Source: Mucilaginibacter ginkgonis (GTDB lineage: Bacteria; Bacteroidota; Bacteroidia; Sphingobacteriales; Sphingobacteriaceae). From it: a DNA stretch of 64,000 nt. The notes beneath the pieces were generated by a model. That model was given only the letters and a program-made list of their open reading frames with translations, had not been told where the DNA came from and did not search any database. The position numbers and the translations under genes are program-made. Shown piece after piece: positions 44,131 to 52,686 of the stretch. Numbering within the stretch: the first letter of the stretch is position 1; each line of letters begins with the position of its first letter. Location of the stretch: positions 2,480,001-2,544,000 of the forward strand of contig NZ_CP066775.1 in the NCBI RefSeq assembly GCF_009754905.2, given 5' to 3'.

Positions 44131-44752
44131 TCTATCCATTTCCCTTGACAACACCGGCCGGCGCTTTAACCGCGACTGGATATTCCGCGGGGTAGAATAC
44201 ACGTTCAATTCGGGGAGCTGTTACGCCATACTCGGGCCAAATGGCTCGGGCAAGTCCACCTTGCTGCAGGTGATCAATGGCAGTCTTGGGGCTTCGGCGG
44301 GGAAAGTGAGTTATTCGCTCAACAACTTGATCATCCCACAGGAAAATATTTTTCAGCACCTAAGTATCGCGGCGCCATACCTCGAACTCATCGAAGAATT
44401 TACGCTTAGCGAGATGGTCGATTTCCATTTCAAATTTAAACCTTACCTGCCCGGCATAGATAAAAATATCCTGATAGACTTGCTTAACCTGCCATCTGCA
44501 GAACATAAACAGATCAAATATTTCTCTTCGGGCATGAAGCAGCGCCTTAAGCTGATACTCGCCTTTTGTGCAGATACGCCATTGCTTATGCTCGACGAGC
44601 CGTGTTCAAACCTGGATAGTCAAGGTGTTGAGTGGTACCGCAGCCTTGTAGAGCGTTTCTTGGCTAACAGGCTAACCATCATAGGGTCTAACCAGCCTTA
44701 TGAATATGATTTCTGCAATTATAATTTGTATATTACCGATTACAAAAAATAA
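44117..44752 (+). CDS. ABC transporter ATP-binding protein (orphan)
   Basis: A 211-residue ABC ATPase. Walker A is GPNGSGKST (40-48), the signature is YFSSGMKQRLKL, and Walker B is LLMLDEPCSNLD. No permease or substrate-binding protein is adjacent; the next gene encodes an M16 protease. It may work with a distant membrane subunit. The start 44117 is inside a heptamer repeat that places ATGs at 44103, 44110, 44117 and 44124; the first two stop at once, so 44117 is the first viable choice. The last residues DYKK follow a short end region. Confidence 0.85.
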   Translation: MNHELLSISLDNTGRRFNRDWIFRGVEYTFNSGSCYAILGPNGSGKSTLLQVINGSLGASAGKVSYSLNNLIIPQENIFQHLSIAAPYLELIEEFTLSEMVDFHFKFKPYLPGIDKNILIDLLNLPSAEHKQIKYFSSGMKQRLKLILAFCADTPLLMLDEPCSNLDSQGVEWYRSLVERFLANRLTIIGSNQPYEYDFCNYNLYITDYKK

Positions 44753-44791
44753 GAGATCGCTCCTGTTTTTATTAACCCATACCTCATTAAC

Positions 44792-47641
44792 ATGAAAAGA
44801 AAATTACTTGCATTATCAATGCTTTGTATTTCCGGCGGCCTGGCATTCGGCCAGCCTAAACTGGTACAAAAAGTTGTAAAAAAAGGAACAGACATTGTTA
44901 TCCCCTACAGCAAATATGTTTTGCCGAACGGCTTAACTGTCATTTTACATGAAGACCACTCAGACCCATTGGTACACGTGGATGTAACCTACCACGTAGG
45001 CTCGGCGCGCGAAGAGATCGGCAAATCGGGCTTCGCGCACTTCTTTGAGCATATGATGTTCGAAGGTTCTGACGATGCACCTAAAGGCACTTTTGATAAG
45101 ATCATCATTGGCAATGGCGGTACCAATAACGGTTCTACGAACCGCGACCGCACCAATTACTATGAGACCATCCCTAAAAACTTATTGGAAAACGCGCTTT
45201 GGCTCGAGGGCGACCGTATGGGTTTCCTTTTAGGACAAGTTACCCAGCAGCGTTTCGAGATCCAGCGCGCGACTGTAAAAAACGAACGCGGCCAGAATTA
45301 TGACAACCGTGCTTACGGCCTGGTTGGCCAATACACCGCGAAAACTTTATATCCTTACGGCCACCCGTATTCATGGCTGACCATAGGTTACATTGAAGAC
45401 CTGAACCGCAGCAATGTAGAAGACCTTAAGAAGTTCTTTTTGCGTTGGTATGGCCCAAATAACGCCACGCTAACAATCGGCGGCGACATTGACCCGGCAG
45501 CTACCTTGAAAATGGTGCAAAAATATTTCGGTACCATTCCGCGCTGCCCTGTTGTACAGAAAGTAAAGGTACCGGCGGTGAGCCTGCCAACTAACCGGTA
45601 TGTGTCTTATAACGACAATTACGCGCGCTTACCAATGCTGAGTATAACCTATCCAACCGTTCCGGATTTTACCAAAGATGTTCCGGCACTGGAGTGTTTG
45701 GCAGAAGTGTTGGGCCAGGGCAAAAATTCGGTCTTATATCAAACCACGGTTAAAAAGCAACTGGCTTTACAGGCCTCTGCCTTTAGCCAGAACACAGAAC
45801 TGGCTGGCGAATTCAGCATCCGCATCATCCCTACCCCGGGCAAAAACCTGGCAGATATGCAGGCCCTTTACATGGCGTCGCTGGATTCTTTAGAGAAGCG
45901 CGGCATCACCGATGACGATATGAAGAAGTTTAAAGGCGGTGTAGAGTTCGAATTCATCAACAATCTGCAAAGTGTATCGGGCAAGGTGTCGCGTTTGGCA
46001 GAATTCCAAACGTTTACCGGCAACCCTAATAAAACTGCCGAACTGCTTAAAGAATACAACACGCTAACCAAACAAGACGTGATGAATGCCTTTCATAAAT
46101 ACATCAAAGGGCATTCCGCGGTTTATGTCAGCGTATTGACCAAGGGCCAGGACAGGGAAAAATTCGCGGCACATACAGATGTGATACCAGCCGCGGATTC
46201 TATCGGCTATAAGAAACCGGATTACGGTTATGCCGGCTTGAAATATGTCAAAGCAAAAGACAATTTTAACCGTAAGGTTGCCCCTGCCATAGGAGCAGTG
46301 CCTGTTACTAAAGCTCCTGCTTTCTGGCGTAAAGATCTCCCATCGGGGGCTAAGGTGATCGGCGTAACCAACACAGAAGTACCGATGGTAACGCTTACAC
46401 TCACTTTGCCGGGCGGCAGGTTGTTAGAGCAGAGCGATCTGTCTAAAGTGGGCATATCATCCCTGTTCGCAACTATGATGAATGAAGATACCAAAAACTA
46501 CACTGCCGAAAAGTTCACTGTCGAGTTGCAGAAGCTGGGCAGCACTATCACGTTATTCAGCGGAGTGGATGGCATCACCTTCTCGGTACAATCGCTTAAG
46601 AAAAACTTCGCTCCTACAATGGCGCTGCTGCAAGAGCGCGTGTTGAACCCATTGTTTACAGAAGCAGCTTTTAGCCGCGATAAAAAACAAACCCTGGAAG
46701 CATTTAAGCTGCAGAAATCGGCACCGGCTACCATCGCGAACGCGGCTTTTTCCCGTTTAAACTATGGCAAGAACAACGTACTGGGTTATCCAACATCGGG
46801 CACAGAAAAAACAGTTTCAAACATCTCGCTGGCAGACCTGCAGAACTATTATAATACCAACATCACGGCAAATGGCGCTAAGGTGGTCATGGTAGGCGAT
46901 GTAACGGAGCAGCAATTATTAGCCCAACTAAACTTCCTTGACAAGCTGCCTGTAAAAAACATTGCCCCGGCAATGCCTGCCCAGGCTTTGGCAGTAAACA
47001 AGACCACCATTTATCTTATAGATGTGCCTAAGGCCGCTCAAACAGAGTTCAGGGTTGGTTCAGGAATTCCGCTTCGTTACGACCCAACCGGCGAGTACTA
47101 CAAATTATACATGGCCAACTATCCGCTGGGCGCCGATTTTACCAGCCGTGTAAACACATATTTGCGTGAGACTAAGGGCTGGACCTATGGTGCTTCTACC
47201 CGTTTAGCAGTTGATAAATATTCGGGCGATTATTACTTCTCGTCGGGCATACGCGCCAATGCTACAGACAGTGCCCTGTACGCTTTAATGAACCAGTACA
47301 AAGATTACAGCGAGTTTGGCCCGAACGATAACGAGGTGGCGACGCTTAAAAAGGCAATAAACCAGGGCGATGCCTTGCGTTATGAAACAGGTTTCCAAAA
47401 GGCTCGTTTTATCAGCCGCATTCTGGACTACGACTTGCCGGCATCTTATGTCGACAAGCAAAACTATATGACAGCTAACGCGACGAAAGACGAGCTGAAA
47501 GCAACTGCTGCCAAATGGGTTATGCCCGGCCAGGTTAACATTTTGCTGGTTGGCGATAAAGCAGCGATACTGCCCGGGCTGCAAAAATTGGGTTACGATA
47601 TAGTGGAACTGAACGCCGACGGCGACGCCATAGTTCAATAA
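44792..47641 (+). CDS. Two-domain M16 (pitrilysin-family) metallopeptidase
   Basis: A 949-residue secreted protease with signal peptide (1-20, ending AFG-Q). The first M16 half has the inverted zinc motif HFFEH (His83, Glu86, His87) in AHFFEHMMFEG and the distal Glu in NERGQNYDNRAY. The second half (about 510-900) contains the inactive repeat PGGRLLEQSDLSKVG and TRLAVDKYSGDYYFSSG. This two-half arrangement with one active site is usual. It probably degrades peptides in the periplasm. It starts 40 bp after the ABC gene. Confidence 0.95.
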   Translation: MKRKLLALSMLCISGGLAFGQPKLVQKVVKKGTDIVIPYSKYVLPNGLTVILHEDHSDPLVHVDVTYHVGSAREEIGKSGFAHFFEHMMFEGSDDAPKGTFDKIIIGNGGTNNGSTNRDRTNYYETIPKNLLENALWLEGDRMGFLLGQVTQQRFEIQRATVKNERGQNYDNRAYGLVGQYTAKTLYPYGHPYSWLTIGYIEDLNRSNVEDLKKFFLRWYGPNNATLTIGGDIDPAATLKMVQKYFGTIPRCPVVQKVKVPAVSLPTNRYVSYNDNYARLPMLSITYPTVPDFTKDVPALECLAEVLGQGKNSVLYQTTVKKQLALQASAFSQNTELAGEFSIRIIPTPGKNLADMQALYMASLDSLEKRGITDDDMKKFKGGVEFEFINNLQSVSGKVSRLAEFQTFTGNPNKTAELLKEYNTLTKQDVMNAFHKYIKGHSAVYVSVLTKGQDREKFAAHTDVIPAADSIGYKKPDYGYAGLKYVKAKDNFNRKVAPAIGAVPVTKAPAFWRKDLPSGAKVIGVTNTEVPMVTLTLTLPGGRLLEQSDLSKVGISSLFATMMNEDTKNYTAEKFTVELQKLGSTITLFSGVDGITFSVQSLKKNFAPTMALLQERVLNPLFTEAAFSRDKKQTLEAFKLQKSAPATIANAAFSRLNYGKNNVLGYPTSGTEKTVSNISLADLQNYYNTNITANGAKVVMVGDVTEQQLLAQLNFLDKLPVKNIAPAMPAQALAVNKTTIYLIDVPKAAQTEFRVGSGIPLRYDPTGEYYKLYMANYPLGADFTSRVNTYLRETKGWTYGASTRLAVDKYSGDYYFSSGIRANATDSALYALMNQYKDYSEFGPNDNEVATLKKAINQGDALRYETGFQKARFISRILDYDLPASYVDKQNYMTANATKDELKATAAKWVMPGQVNILLVGDKAAILPGLQKLGYDIVELNADGDAIVQ

Positions 47642-47648
47642 CCGTCGC

Positions 47649-47679
47649 TTGATTTTTTAACACGAAGTGGCTATGTTTG
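47649..47679 (+). promoter_or_regulatory. Promoter of efp (TTG-N20-TATGTTTG)
   Basis: TTG 47649-47651 and TATGTTTG 47672-47679 with a 20-bp spacer, full consensus. The ATG at 47699 follows after 19 nt. Confidence 0.68.
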
Positions 47680-47698
47680 CGCTCCGATTATAAATGAT

Positions 47699-48262
47699 AT
47701 GGCTAAGGCATCAGAAATAAAAAATGGTAACATCCTTCGTTTCAACGGCGAGTTGGTACAGGTAGAAGAGTTTATACACCGCACACCGGGCAATCTGCGT
47801 GCGTTTTACCAGGCGCGTATGCGTAACGTAAAATCAGGCAAACTGGTTGAGTATCGTTTCCGCACAGATGAAGAGGTAAACATTGCGCGTGTGGAAACCA
47901 GCGACTACCAATATCTTTATGATGATGGCAATGACCTGGTGATAATGGATAATGCCACTTACGAGCAATTTAACGTACCGAAATTTCTATTTGGTAACAG
48001 CGTTAAATTCTTGAAGGAGGGTGTTAACGTTATTGTTGCTTTTGAAAGCGGCGAGCCCATCATGGCTAAAGCGCCAGCAAGTGCCGAGCTTGAGATCACT
48101 TACACAGAACCTGCTGTTAAAGGCGACACTTCTACCAACGCGCTTAAAGCAGCTACGGTAGAAACAGGTGCCGAAATTAAAGTGCCATTGTTTATTAACC
48201 TGGGCGACAAAGTTAAGGTGGATACCGCTACCGGTGCTTATGTTGAGCGTGTAAAGAGCTAA
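47699..48262 (+). CDS. efp: Elongation factor P
   Basis: A 187-residue EF-P that relieves ribosome stalling at polyproline. It starts MAKASEIKNGNILRFNGELV and ends with the C-terminal domain segment DKVKVDTATGAYVERV. The tip of domain I reads HRTPGNLRAF: the residue that is Lys (beta-lysylated) or Arg (rhamnosylated) in well-known EF-Ps is Asn32 here, so a Lys/Arg-type modification at this position looks absent. It has its own promoter and a terminator at 48331-48355. Confidence 0.97.
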   Translation: MAKASEIKNGNILRFNGELVQVEEFIHRTPGNLRAFYQARMRNVKSGKLVEYRFRTDEEVNIARVETSDYQYLYDDGNDLVIMDNATYEQFNVPKFLFGNSVKFLKEGVNVIVAFESGEPIMAKAPASAELEITYTEPAVKGDTSTNALKAATVETGAEIKVPLFINLGDKVKVDTATGAYVERVKS

Positions 48263-48279
48263 TGATCTGATCACGTCGT

Positions 48280-48326
48280 TGCAAAAAGCGCAGCAAGATT
48301 GCTTCGCTCCTCACAATGACAAAAAC
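48280..48326. repeat. GATTGCTTCGCTCCTCACAATGAC dispersed repeat after efp
   Basis: Contains GCAAGATTGCTTCGCTCCTC and ACAATGAC, the reverse complement of the GTCATTGCGAG...GAAGCAATC family seen near 7.95, 12.2 and 61.01 kb. It lies between the efp stop and its terminator. Confidence 0.65.
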
Positions 48327-48330
48327 ATAT

Positions 48331-48355
48331 AGAGGCCCAAACAGGGCCTCTTTTT
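48331..48355 (+). terminator. Rho-independent terminator after efp
   Basis: AGAGGCCC / loop AAACA / GGGCCTCT followed by TTTT. It ends 10 bp before the next gene's ATG. Confidence 0.9.
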
Positions 48356-48364
48356 ATTTAAGGC

Positions 48365-48934
48365 ATGACCAAGGCAGAACTTCGTAAAATATATTCGAAT
48401 AAGCGCAAAGCGCTTTCTGCCGAAGACTATGCCATTCTTAACCAGCAACTTTTAGCGCAATTTAAAACCGTTGATTTTTCATGCGTTAAATACATTCATA
48501 TTTTCCTTCCGATAATTTCCCGCAGGGAACCGGATACTTATCTGATCATTAACTACCTTAAAGCAAATCATCCCAACATAACCCTGGTGTATCCGCAATG
48601 CAACTTTGCAGGCTGCAGTATGGAAAGCTTTGTTGATGATACCGATCTGCAACTGGCTGAAAACCAGTTCGGGATTACAGAACCTGTGGCGGGTAATATA
48701 ATCAATCCGGACAATATCGATATGATACTCTTGCCCTTGTTAGCTTTCGACAAACGCGGCTATCGCGTTGGTTATGGCAAAGGGTTTTACGATCGCTTTA
48801 TTGCCCGCTGCCGTACAGATGTTCAACTCGTAGGTTTGAGTCTGTTTGAGCCGATGGAACATATAGATGATGTAAATGAATATGATAGGCAAATGCACCG
48901 GTGCATAATGCCCGACAGGGTTTGGGACGTTTGA
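48365..48934 (+). CDS. 5-formyltetrahydrofolate cyclo-ligase
   Basis: A 189-residue enzyme converting 5-formyl-THF to 5,10-methenyl-THF with ATP. It has TKAELRKIYSNKRKALS near the start, YPQCNFAG, and the ATP-binding loop VGYGKGFYDRFI. Gene names for this family vary (fau, ygfA, mthfs); I leave it blank. It starts 10 bp after the efp terminator. Confidence 0.93.
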   Translation: MTKAELRKIYSNKRKALSAEDYAILNQQLLAQFKTVDFSCVKYIHIFLPIISRREPDTYLIINYLKANHPNITLVYPQCNFAGCSMESFVDDTDLQLAENQFGITEPVAGNIINPDNIDMILLPLLAFDKRGYRVGYGKGFYDRFIARCRTDVQLVGLSLFEPMEHIDDVNEYDRQMHRCIMPDRVWDV

Positions 48935-48964
48935 GATCATTTGGAACTTTGCCTCAAGATCAAG

Positions 48965-49150
48965 CTTTAGAATCGCCCCACCCGAACACTCCCCGGAAGC
49001 GAGGGCTTTGAAAAGCATGAACAGCCCCCTCTTCTTCAGAGAGGGCGGGGAGAGAGGTCGGCATTCATATAGAACACATCTTTGTGAGGAGTAAACGCCC
49101 CCTTTTCTTCGGAGAGGGCGGGGAGAGAGGTCGGGCGGCGAAGAAACCAC
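48965..49150 (-). repeat. GAGAGGGCGGGGAGAG-type hairpin repeats
   Basis: Two similar units (about 49022-49055 and 49099-49134) share GAGAGGGCGGGGAGAGAGGTC, preceded by CCCCCTCTTCTTC or CCCCCTTTTCTTC. They are the same general family as the arrays at 12.15 and 29.1 kb, in variant form. No gene lies between 48935 and 49378. Confidence 0.7.
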
Positions 49151-49320
49151 TCTCAATCGGGATCATTAGGCTGTGCATTTGCGCATAAGATTCCTCACTT
49201 CATTCGGAATGACAATCTGAAGGACGTTTTCAGGTTACAATGTTGATAATTAAGGCATCGTTAATGAAACACCAATACACCGGATGCCCGACATTTAATT
49301 AAAAAAGCTTTTTTTAAACC

Positions 49321-49354
49321 TTTGATTTTAAGTAGCGTCAAAAAACTATATTTG
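49321..49354 (+). promoter_or_regulatory. Promoter of the 28-codon microgene (TTTG-N22-TATATTTG)
   Basis: TTTG 49321-49324 and TATATTTG 49347-49354, exact match with a 22-bp spacer. The microgene ATG follows 24 nt later. Confidence 0.6.
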
Positions 49355-49378
49355 AAAAATTTTCGTTAACAAATTATT

Positions 49379-49465
49379 ATGACACTGTTAAGAATTTATT
49401 GGGATTACCGTTTCGCTAAAATGGGTACCCTGCAGGGTAAAGTTTGCAAGGCAAAAGTTTACTAA
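49379..49465 (+). CDS. 28-residue basic microprotein with own promoter and terminator
   Basis: ATG at 49379 to TAA at 49463-49465 encodes 28 residues: MTLLRIYWDYRFAKM then GTLQGKVCKAKVY. It is basic (six Lys/Arg) with three Tyr, one Trp and one Cys. It is not a signal peptide or an obvious leader peptide. It sits between a full-consensus promoter (49321-49354) and a strong terminator (49507-49538), so the transcript would be about 180 nt. The transcript could instead be a small RNA in which the frame is accidental. I know of no match. Confidence 0.55.
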   Translation: MTLLRIYWDYRFAKMGTLQGKVCKAKVY

Positions 49466-49482
49466 TACCTAAACAGAGAAGA

Positions 49483-49502
49483 AATTTGTCGTCAACCGGC
49501 GA
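49483..49502 (+). other. Small hairpin in the microgene 3' region
   Basis: GTCG-TCAACCGG-CGAC in the stretch between the stop codon and terminator. Weak (4-bp stem) but could be part of a structured RNA. Confidence 0.25.
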
Positions 49503-49506
49503 CGTA

Positions 49507-49541
49507 AAAAGGGAACACCGAAGAGGTAGTTCCCTTTTATA
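49507..49541 (+). terminator. Terminator of the microgene
   Basis: Stem AAAAGGGAAC (49507-49516) pairs with GTTCCCTTTT (49529-49538); the loop ACCGAAGAGGTA can add ACC/GGT pairs. T-rich on both strands, so it may act in both directions. Confidence 0.85.
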
Positions 49542-49598
49542 GTATTGCAAATAATCAAACTAAGTTAATTTTGTATTGAGATTTATTCAATTGCCTTG

Positions 49599-49795
49599 TT
49601 AGGTGCCATTTAAATCTTCAGTTGACAGTGCCCAAATCAAACAAATAACCCACCCTACGCCTGTAGCGCCAAAAAACAAATTGCAAAAGAATACACTTCA
49701 AAAATTTTTGTGTTTGCGAGTAAGCACTGCGGGCATGAAATAAAAAGCTCCGATATTATTAAAATAAGTAACCCGAGAAAAATTTCGAGGTACAT
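49599..49795 (-). pseudogene. Broken superinfection-immunity-like small membrane protein
   Basis: Reading the minus strand from ATG 49795 gives MYLEIFLGLLILIIS. One frame over it continues GAFYFMPAVLTRKHKNF, a TGA stop, then SVFFCNLFFGATGVGWVICLI, WALSTEDLNGT and TAA at 49599. The pieces line up with the superinfection-immunity (Imm-like) small membrane family: hydrophobic span, FxxPxxxAxxRxHK, then NLFLGWTxxGWIxALIWAL. So the gene is intact in content but has one frameshift near the first span and one nonsense codon (a CGA-to-TGA change would explain it). Confidence 0.7.
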
Positions 49796-49798
49796 TCT

Positions 49799-50854
49799 TT
49801 ACATCTTCACCTTCTTTTCACCCGCGTCAACACCTTTAATGAATTTCATAAGCCCGGTCATATAAGTTTGCTGGTCATCATACATACTCATGTGGCTGCC
49901 ATTGGGGCAATACAGGTAAGTGCCGTTCTGCACCAGTTGCGCTACCTTTTCCATATGTTTTGGGTCCATGGTATCATACTGCGCGCCGATGCTTAACGTG
50001 GGCACAGTGATTTTTGGCAAGTCTGCCATACGGCTCCAGTTGGTCAATTTGCCGGACACGCCAAATTCACTTGGCCCCTGCATGGTTACATACAGGGATT
50101 CATTTAATTTGCCCATAGAGCGGTTTATCGGCTCGGGCCATTTGTCCAGCGGTATACGGCAAATATGTTTGGCGTAAAAGTTAGGCATCAATAAAGCCAT
50201 GTACTCCGGATTTTTAAAATCCTTACGCGCTTCAATGTCCCTTATCCTGGCAAGCACTTTAGGATCAAACTGGGGCGCTAAAACTTCTTCGGCATACTTG
50301 CCATAGGCAGGCACATCCATCATCATATTAGAAATAATAAGCCCCTTTAAATGCTGCTGGTATTTTTGCGCGTACTCCATGGCCAGTATACCACCCCACG
50401 AATGCCCCAGCAGGTAAAAATTATCTTTATCTAAGTGCAAGGCCTGGCGCACCTGCTCCACCTCTTCAACGTAGCGCGGCAAACTCCACATAGAAGTATC
50501 GCGCGGGTTGTCAGAATTACCGCAACCCAATTGGTCATAATAAAGTATCTCGATACCCTCGGCAGGCAAAAAACTTTCCATGCATTCAAAATACTCATGC
50601 GTGGCGCCCGGTCCGCCATTAAGCAGCAGCAATTTCATCTTCGGGTTGTTACCAATGCGCTTTGTCCAGATATTGAAGTTTCCTTTGGGTGTACTAATCC
50701 TTACCATTTGAACGCCTCCGGTCTTTACTCCGGTCGTAGTGTCTTTAAAATATTCAATGGACGGTTGGCAGCCTGCGTTGCTTGCAGTTGGCTTGCAACT
50801 GTAAAACCCTAATGATGCTGATAATAGAATTGCCTTTACTAAACTTGTTCTCAT
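49799..50854 (-). CDS. S33-family lipoprotein hydrolase (proline-iminopeptidase-like)
   Basis: A 351-residue alpha/beta-hydrolase with a lipoprotein signal (lipobox SLGFYSC, Cys20). It has the oxyanion segment LLNGGPGATHEYF, the nucleophile elbow GHSWGG (the Ser), GAQYDTM with the acid and GSHMSM with the His. Proline iminopeptidases of this group remove N-terminal proline. It is anchored in the envelope. The upstream region (50935-51091) carries an inverted TGTCACA/TGTGACA cluster. Confidence 0.9.
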   Translation of the reverse strand: MRTSLVKAILLSASLGFYSCKPTASNAGCQPSIEYFKDTTTGVKTGGVQMVRISTPKGNFNIWTKRIGNNPKMKLLLLNGGPGATHEYFECMESFLPAEGIEILYYDQLGCGNSDNPRDTSMWSLPRYVEEVEQVRQALHLDKDNFYLLGHSWGGILAMEYAQKYQQHLKGLIISNMMMDVPAYGKYAEEVLAPQFDPKVLARIRDIEARKDFKNPEYMALLMPNFYAKHICRIPLDKWPEPINRSMGKLNESLYVTMQGPSEFGVSGKLTNWSRMADLPKITVPTLSIGAQYDTMDPKHMEKVAQLVQNGTYLYCPNGSHMSMYDDQQTYMTGLMKFIKGVDAGEKKVKM

Positions 50855-50934
50855 AAAGTTTTGATTGTGAATTGCTTAAAGCTAATAAAATATTTTCTGC
50901 CTACGCAGTTTTAAACAACTATCGCATTGCGCCG

Positions 50935-51091
50935 CTGTCACACCCTGTGACAGTCTGTGACACTTTTTGGGCGAAAAACCGCAAACCTGAAACACTGACA
51001 CGATCATGCATGATTGATAAACAGCAACTTACACCGCTGACAAAATAGCGTCAGATACGAATAAGTCAGTATTTGTAGAGAAACTGTCACA
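50935..51091. promoter_or_regulatory. TGTCACA/TGTGACA operator-like cluster
   Basis: CTGTCACA (50935) and TGTGACAG (50946) form a perfect 8-bp inverted repeat separated by CCC. Further TGTGACA at 50956-50962 and TGTCACA at 51085-51091. It lies about 80 bp upstream of the S33 hydrolase start. The function is unknown; the palindrome suggests a dimeric regulator. Confidence 0.55.
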
Positions 51092-51102
51092 TGTTACACA
51101 CG

Positions 51103-51118
51103 TCCGTCAGCCGACGGA
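51103..51118. repeat. TCCGTC-AGCC-GACGGA hairpin
   Basis: Perfect 6-bp inverted repeat with a 4-nt loop, located between the pyk terminator and the TGTCACA cluster. It looks like a dispersed repeat. Confidence 0.55.
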
Positions 51119-51133
51119 TCAGCAGATCAGGCA

Positions 51134-51165
51134 TAAAAAAGGGATAACCAAATGGCTATCCCTTT
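51134..51165 (-). terminator. Terminator after pyk
   Basis: On the minus strand, AAAGGGATA pairs with TATCCCTTT across a 10-nt loop, then TTT. It begins 22 bp after the pyk stop codon. Confidence 0.88.
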
Positions 51166-51187
51166 CCAAAAAACTTGTTATTGTCGT

Positions 51188-52624
51188 TTACGCTATTACG
51201 GTAAACTTCAGCATATTGGTTTTGCCCTTGTCTGCAATTGGCACAGAAGCGGTGTTGATCACCACATCGCCAGACTCTACCAGGTTTTCGCGTTTCAATA
51301 CATTGTTTACATCGGCAATGGTCTGATCTGTGCTTTCATAACCGTCATAATAATAAGCACGAACGCCCCAGATAAGGCTAAGTGTATTCAATAAGCTTTT
51401 GCTCGACGTAAAGATATAAGTTGGTGCTTTAGGCCTGTGCGATGATATCTCGAAAGCAGTATAACCGGATGTGGTCATGGTTACTATGCCCACCGCTTCG
51501 GTATGCTCTGCCAGGTAAACTGCAGAACCGCAAAGGGCGTCGCTAAGGTAACTTGCAGAAGACGGGTCGTTATTGCTCTCCTTGTTGCTGTAATAAGGAT
51601 AGCCACGCTCCTCTACATTGTGAACTATCTTGGCCATCGTTTCAATAACAATAACCGGGAAATCACCAACAGAAGTTTCGCCGCTAAGCATCACCGCGTC
51701 TGCACCGTCTAAAACGGAGTTGGCTACGTCATTGACTTCGGCGCGGGTTGGGCGCGGGGTAGTGATCATACTCTCCAGCATTTGTGTAGCCACAATAACC
51801 GGCTTAGAAGCCGCGCGGCATTTACGGGCTATCATTTTTTGTAGTAATGGTACTTCTTCCAGTGGCATTTCTACACCCAGGTCGCCACGGGCAACCATTA
51901 CACCGTCTGTAGCGGCAATAATGGCATCGATATTCTCAATAGCTTCAGGCTTTTCTATTTTGGCAATAACACGTGCTGTTTTACCGCGCTGGCTTATAAC
52001 ACGTTTTAACTGTACAATGTCTTCCGCGTTACGCACGAATGAAAGGCCTATCCATTCTACATCGTTAGCCAGGGCCTGCTCCAGGTTTACCAGGTCTTCT
52101 TCAGTTAAACTAGGGATAGACACTTTGGTATTTGGCAGATTAACGCCTTTACGAGATGTAAGAATACCGCCATGCAGCACTTCGCAAATAACAGTGTCCC
52201 TGCGGTTGGTTTCTACAACGCGTAATTGCAGTTTACCGTCGTCAAGCAAAATGGTCTCGCCCGCATGTACATCCTGCGGAAAGGTTTCGTAGGTTATGTA
52301 GATCTGCTCGTCATCGCCAACGCATTCTTTGGTAGTTATCTTGATGGTCTTGCCATTAACTAAATGGATACCGCCATCTTTAACTAAACCTATGCGGATC
52401 TTTGGCCCCTGCAAATCGGCAAGGATACCAATATTGAGTTTATATTGTTCGTTGATCTCGCGGATGGTATCTATCACCTTCTGATGATCCTCCGGCTTAC
52501 CATGCGAAAAGTTAAGCCTGCATACATTAACACCTGCCTTGATCATGGCCAGCAATACATCTTTTTTACCGGATGCAGGGCCCATGGTGGCCACTATTTT
52601 AGTTCTGTTATAAGATAATTTCAT
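51188..52624 (-). CDS. pyk: Pyruvate kinase
   Basis: A 478-residue glycolytic enzyme. It starts MKLSYNRTKIVATMGPASG and shows VCRLNFSHGKPEDH, GPKIRIG, DDGKLQLRV, SFVRNAEDIVQLK, AKIEKPEAIENID (catalytic Lys context) and MVARGDLGVEMPLEEVPLLQK. The C-terminal domain supplies the allosteric site. Length is normal. A terminator lies after its stop. Confidence 0.98.
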   Translation of the reverse strand: MKLSYNRTKIVATMGPASGKKDVLLAMIKAGVNVCRLNFSHGKPEDHQKVIDTIREINEQYKLNIGILADLQGPKIRIGLVKDGGIHLVNGKTIKITTKECVGDDEQIYITYETFPQDVHAGETILLDDGKLQLRVVETNRRDTVICEVLHGGILTSRKGVNLPNTKVSIPSLTEEDLVNLEQALANDVEWIGLSFVRNAEDIVQLKRVISQRGKTARVIAKIEKPEAIENIDAIIAATDGVMVARGDLGVEMPLEEVPLLQKMIARKCRAASKPVIVATQMLESMITTPRPTRAEVNDVANSVLDGADAVMLSGETSVGDFPVIVIETMAKIVHNVEERGYPYYSNKESNNDPSSASYLSDALCGSAVYLAEHTEAVGIVTMTTSGYTAFEISSHRPKAPTYIFTSSKSLLNTLSLIWGVRAYYYDGYESTDQTIADVNNVLKRENLVESGDVVINTASVPIADKGKTNMLKFTVIA

Positions 52625-52686
52625 ATGTATAACGGTTATCCGTTTAGATTTTATTAGAATTTAAGGTCGTGGTGTTTTAAATCGCG

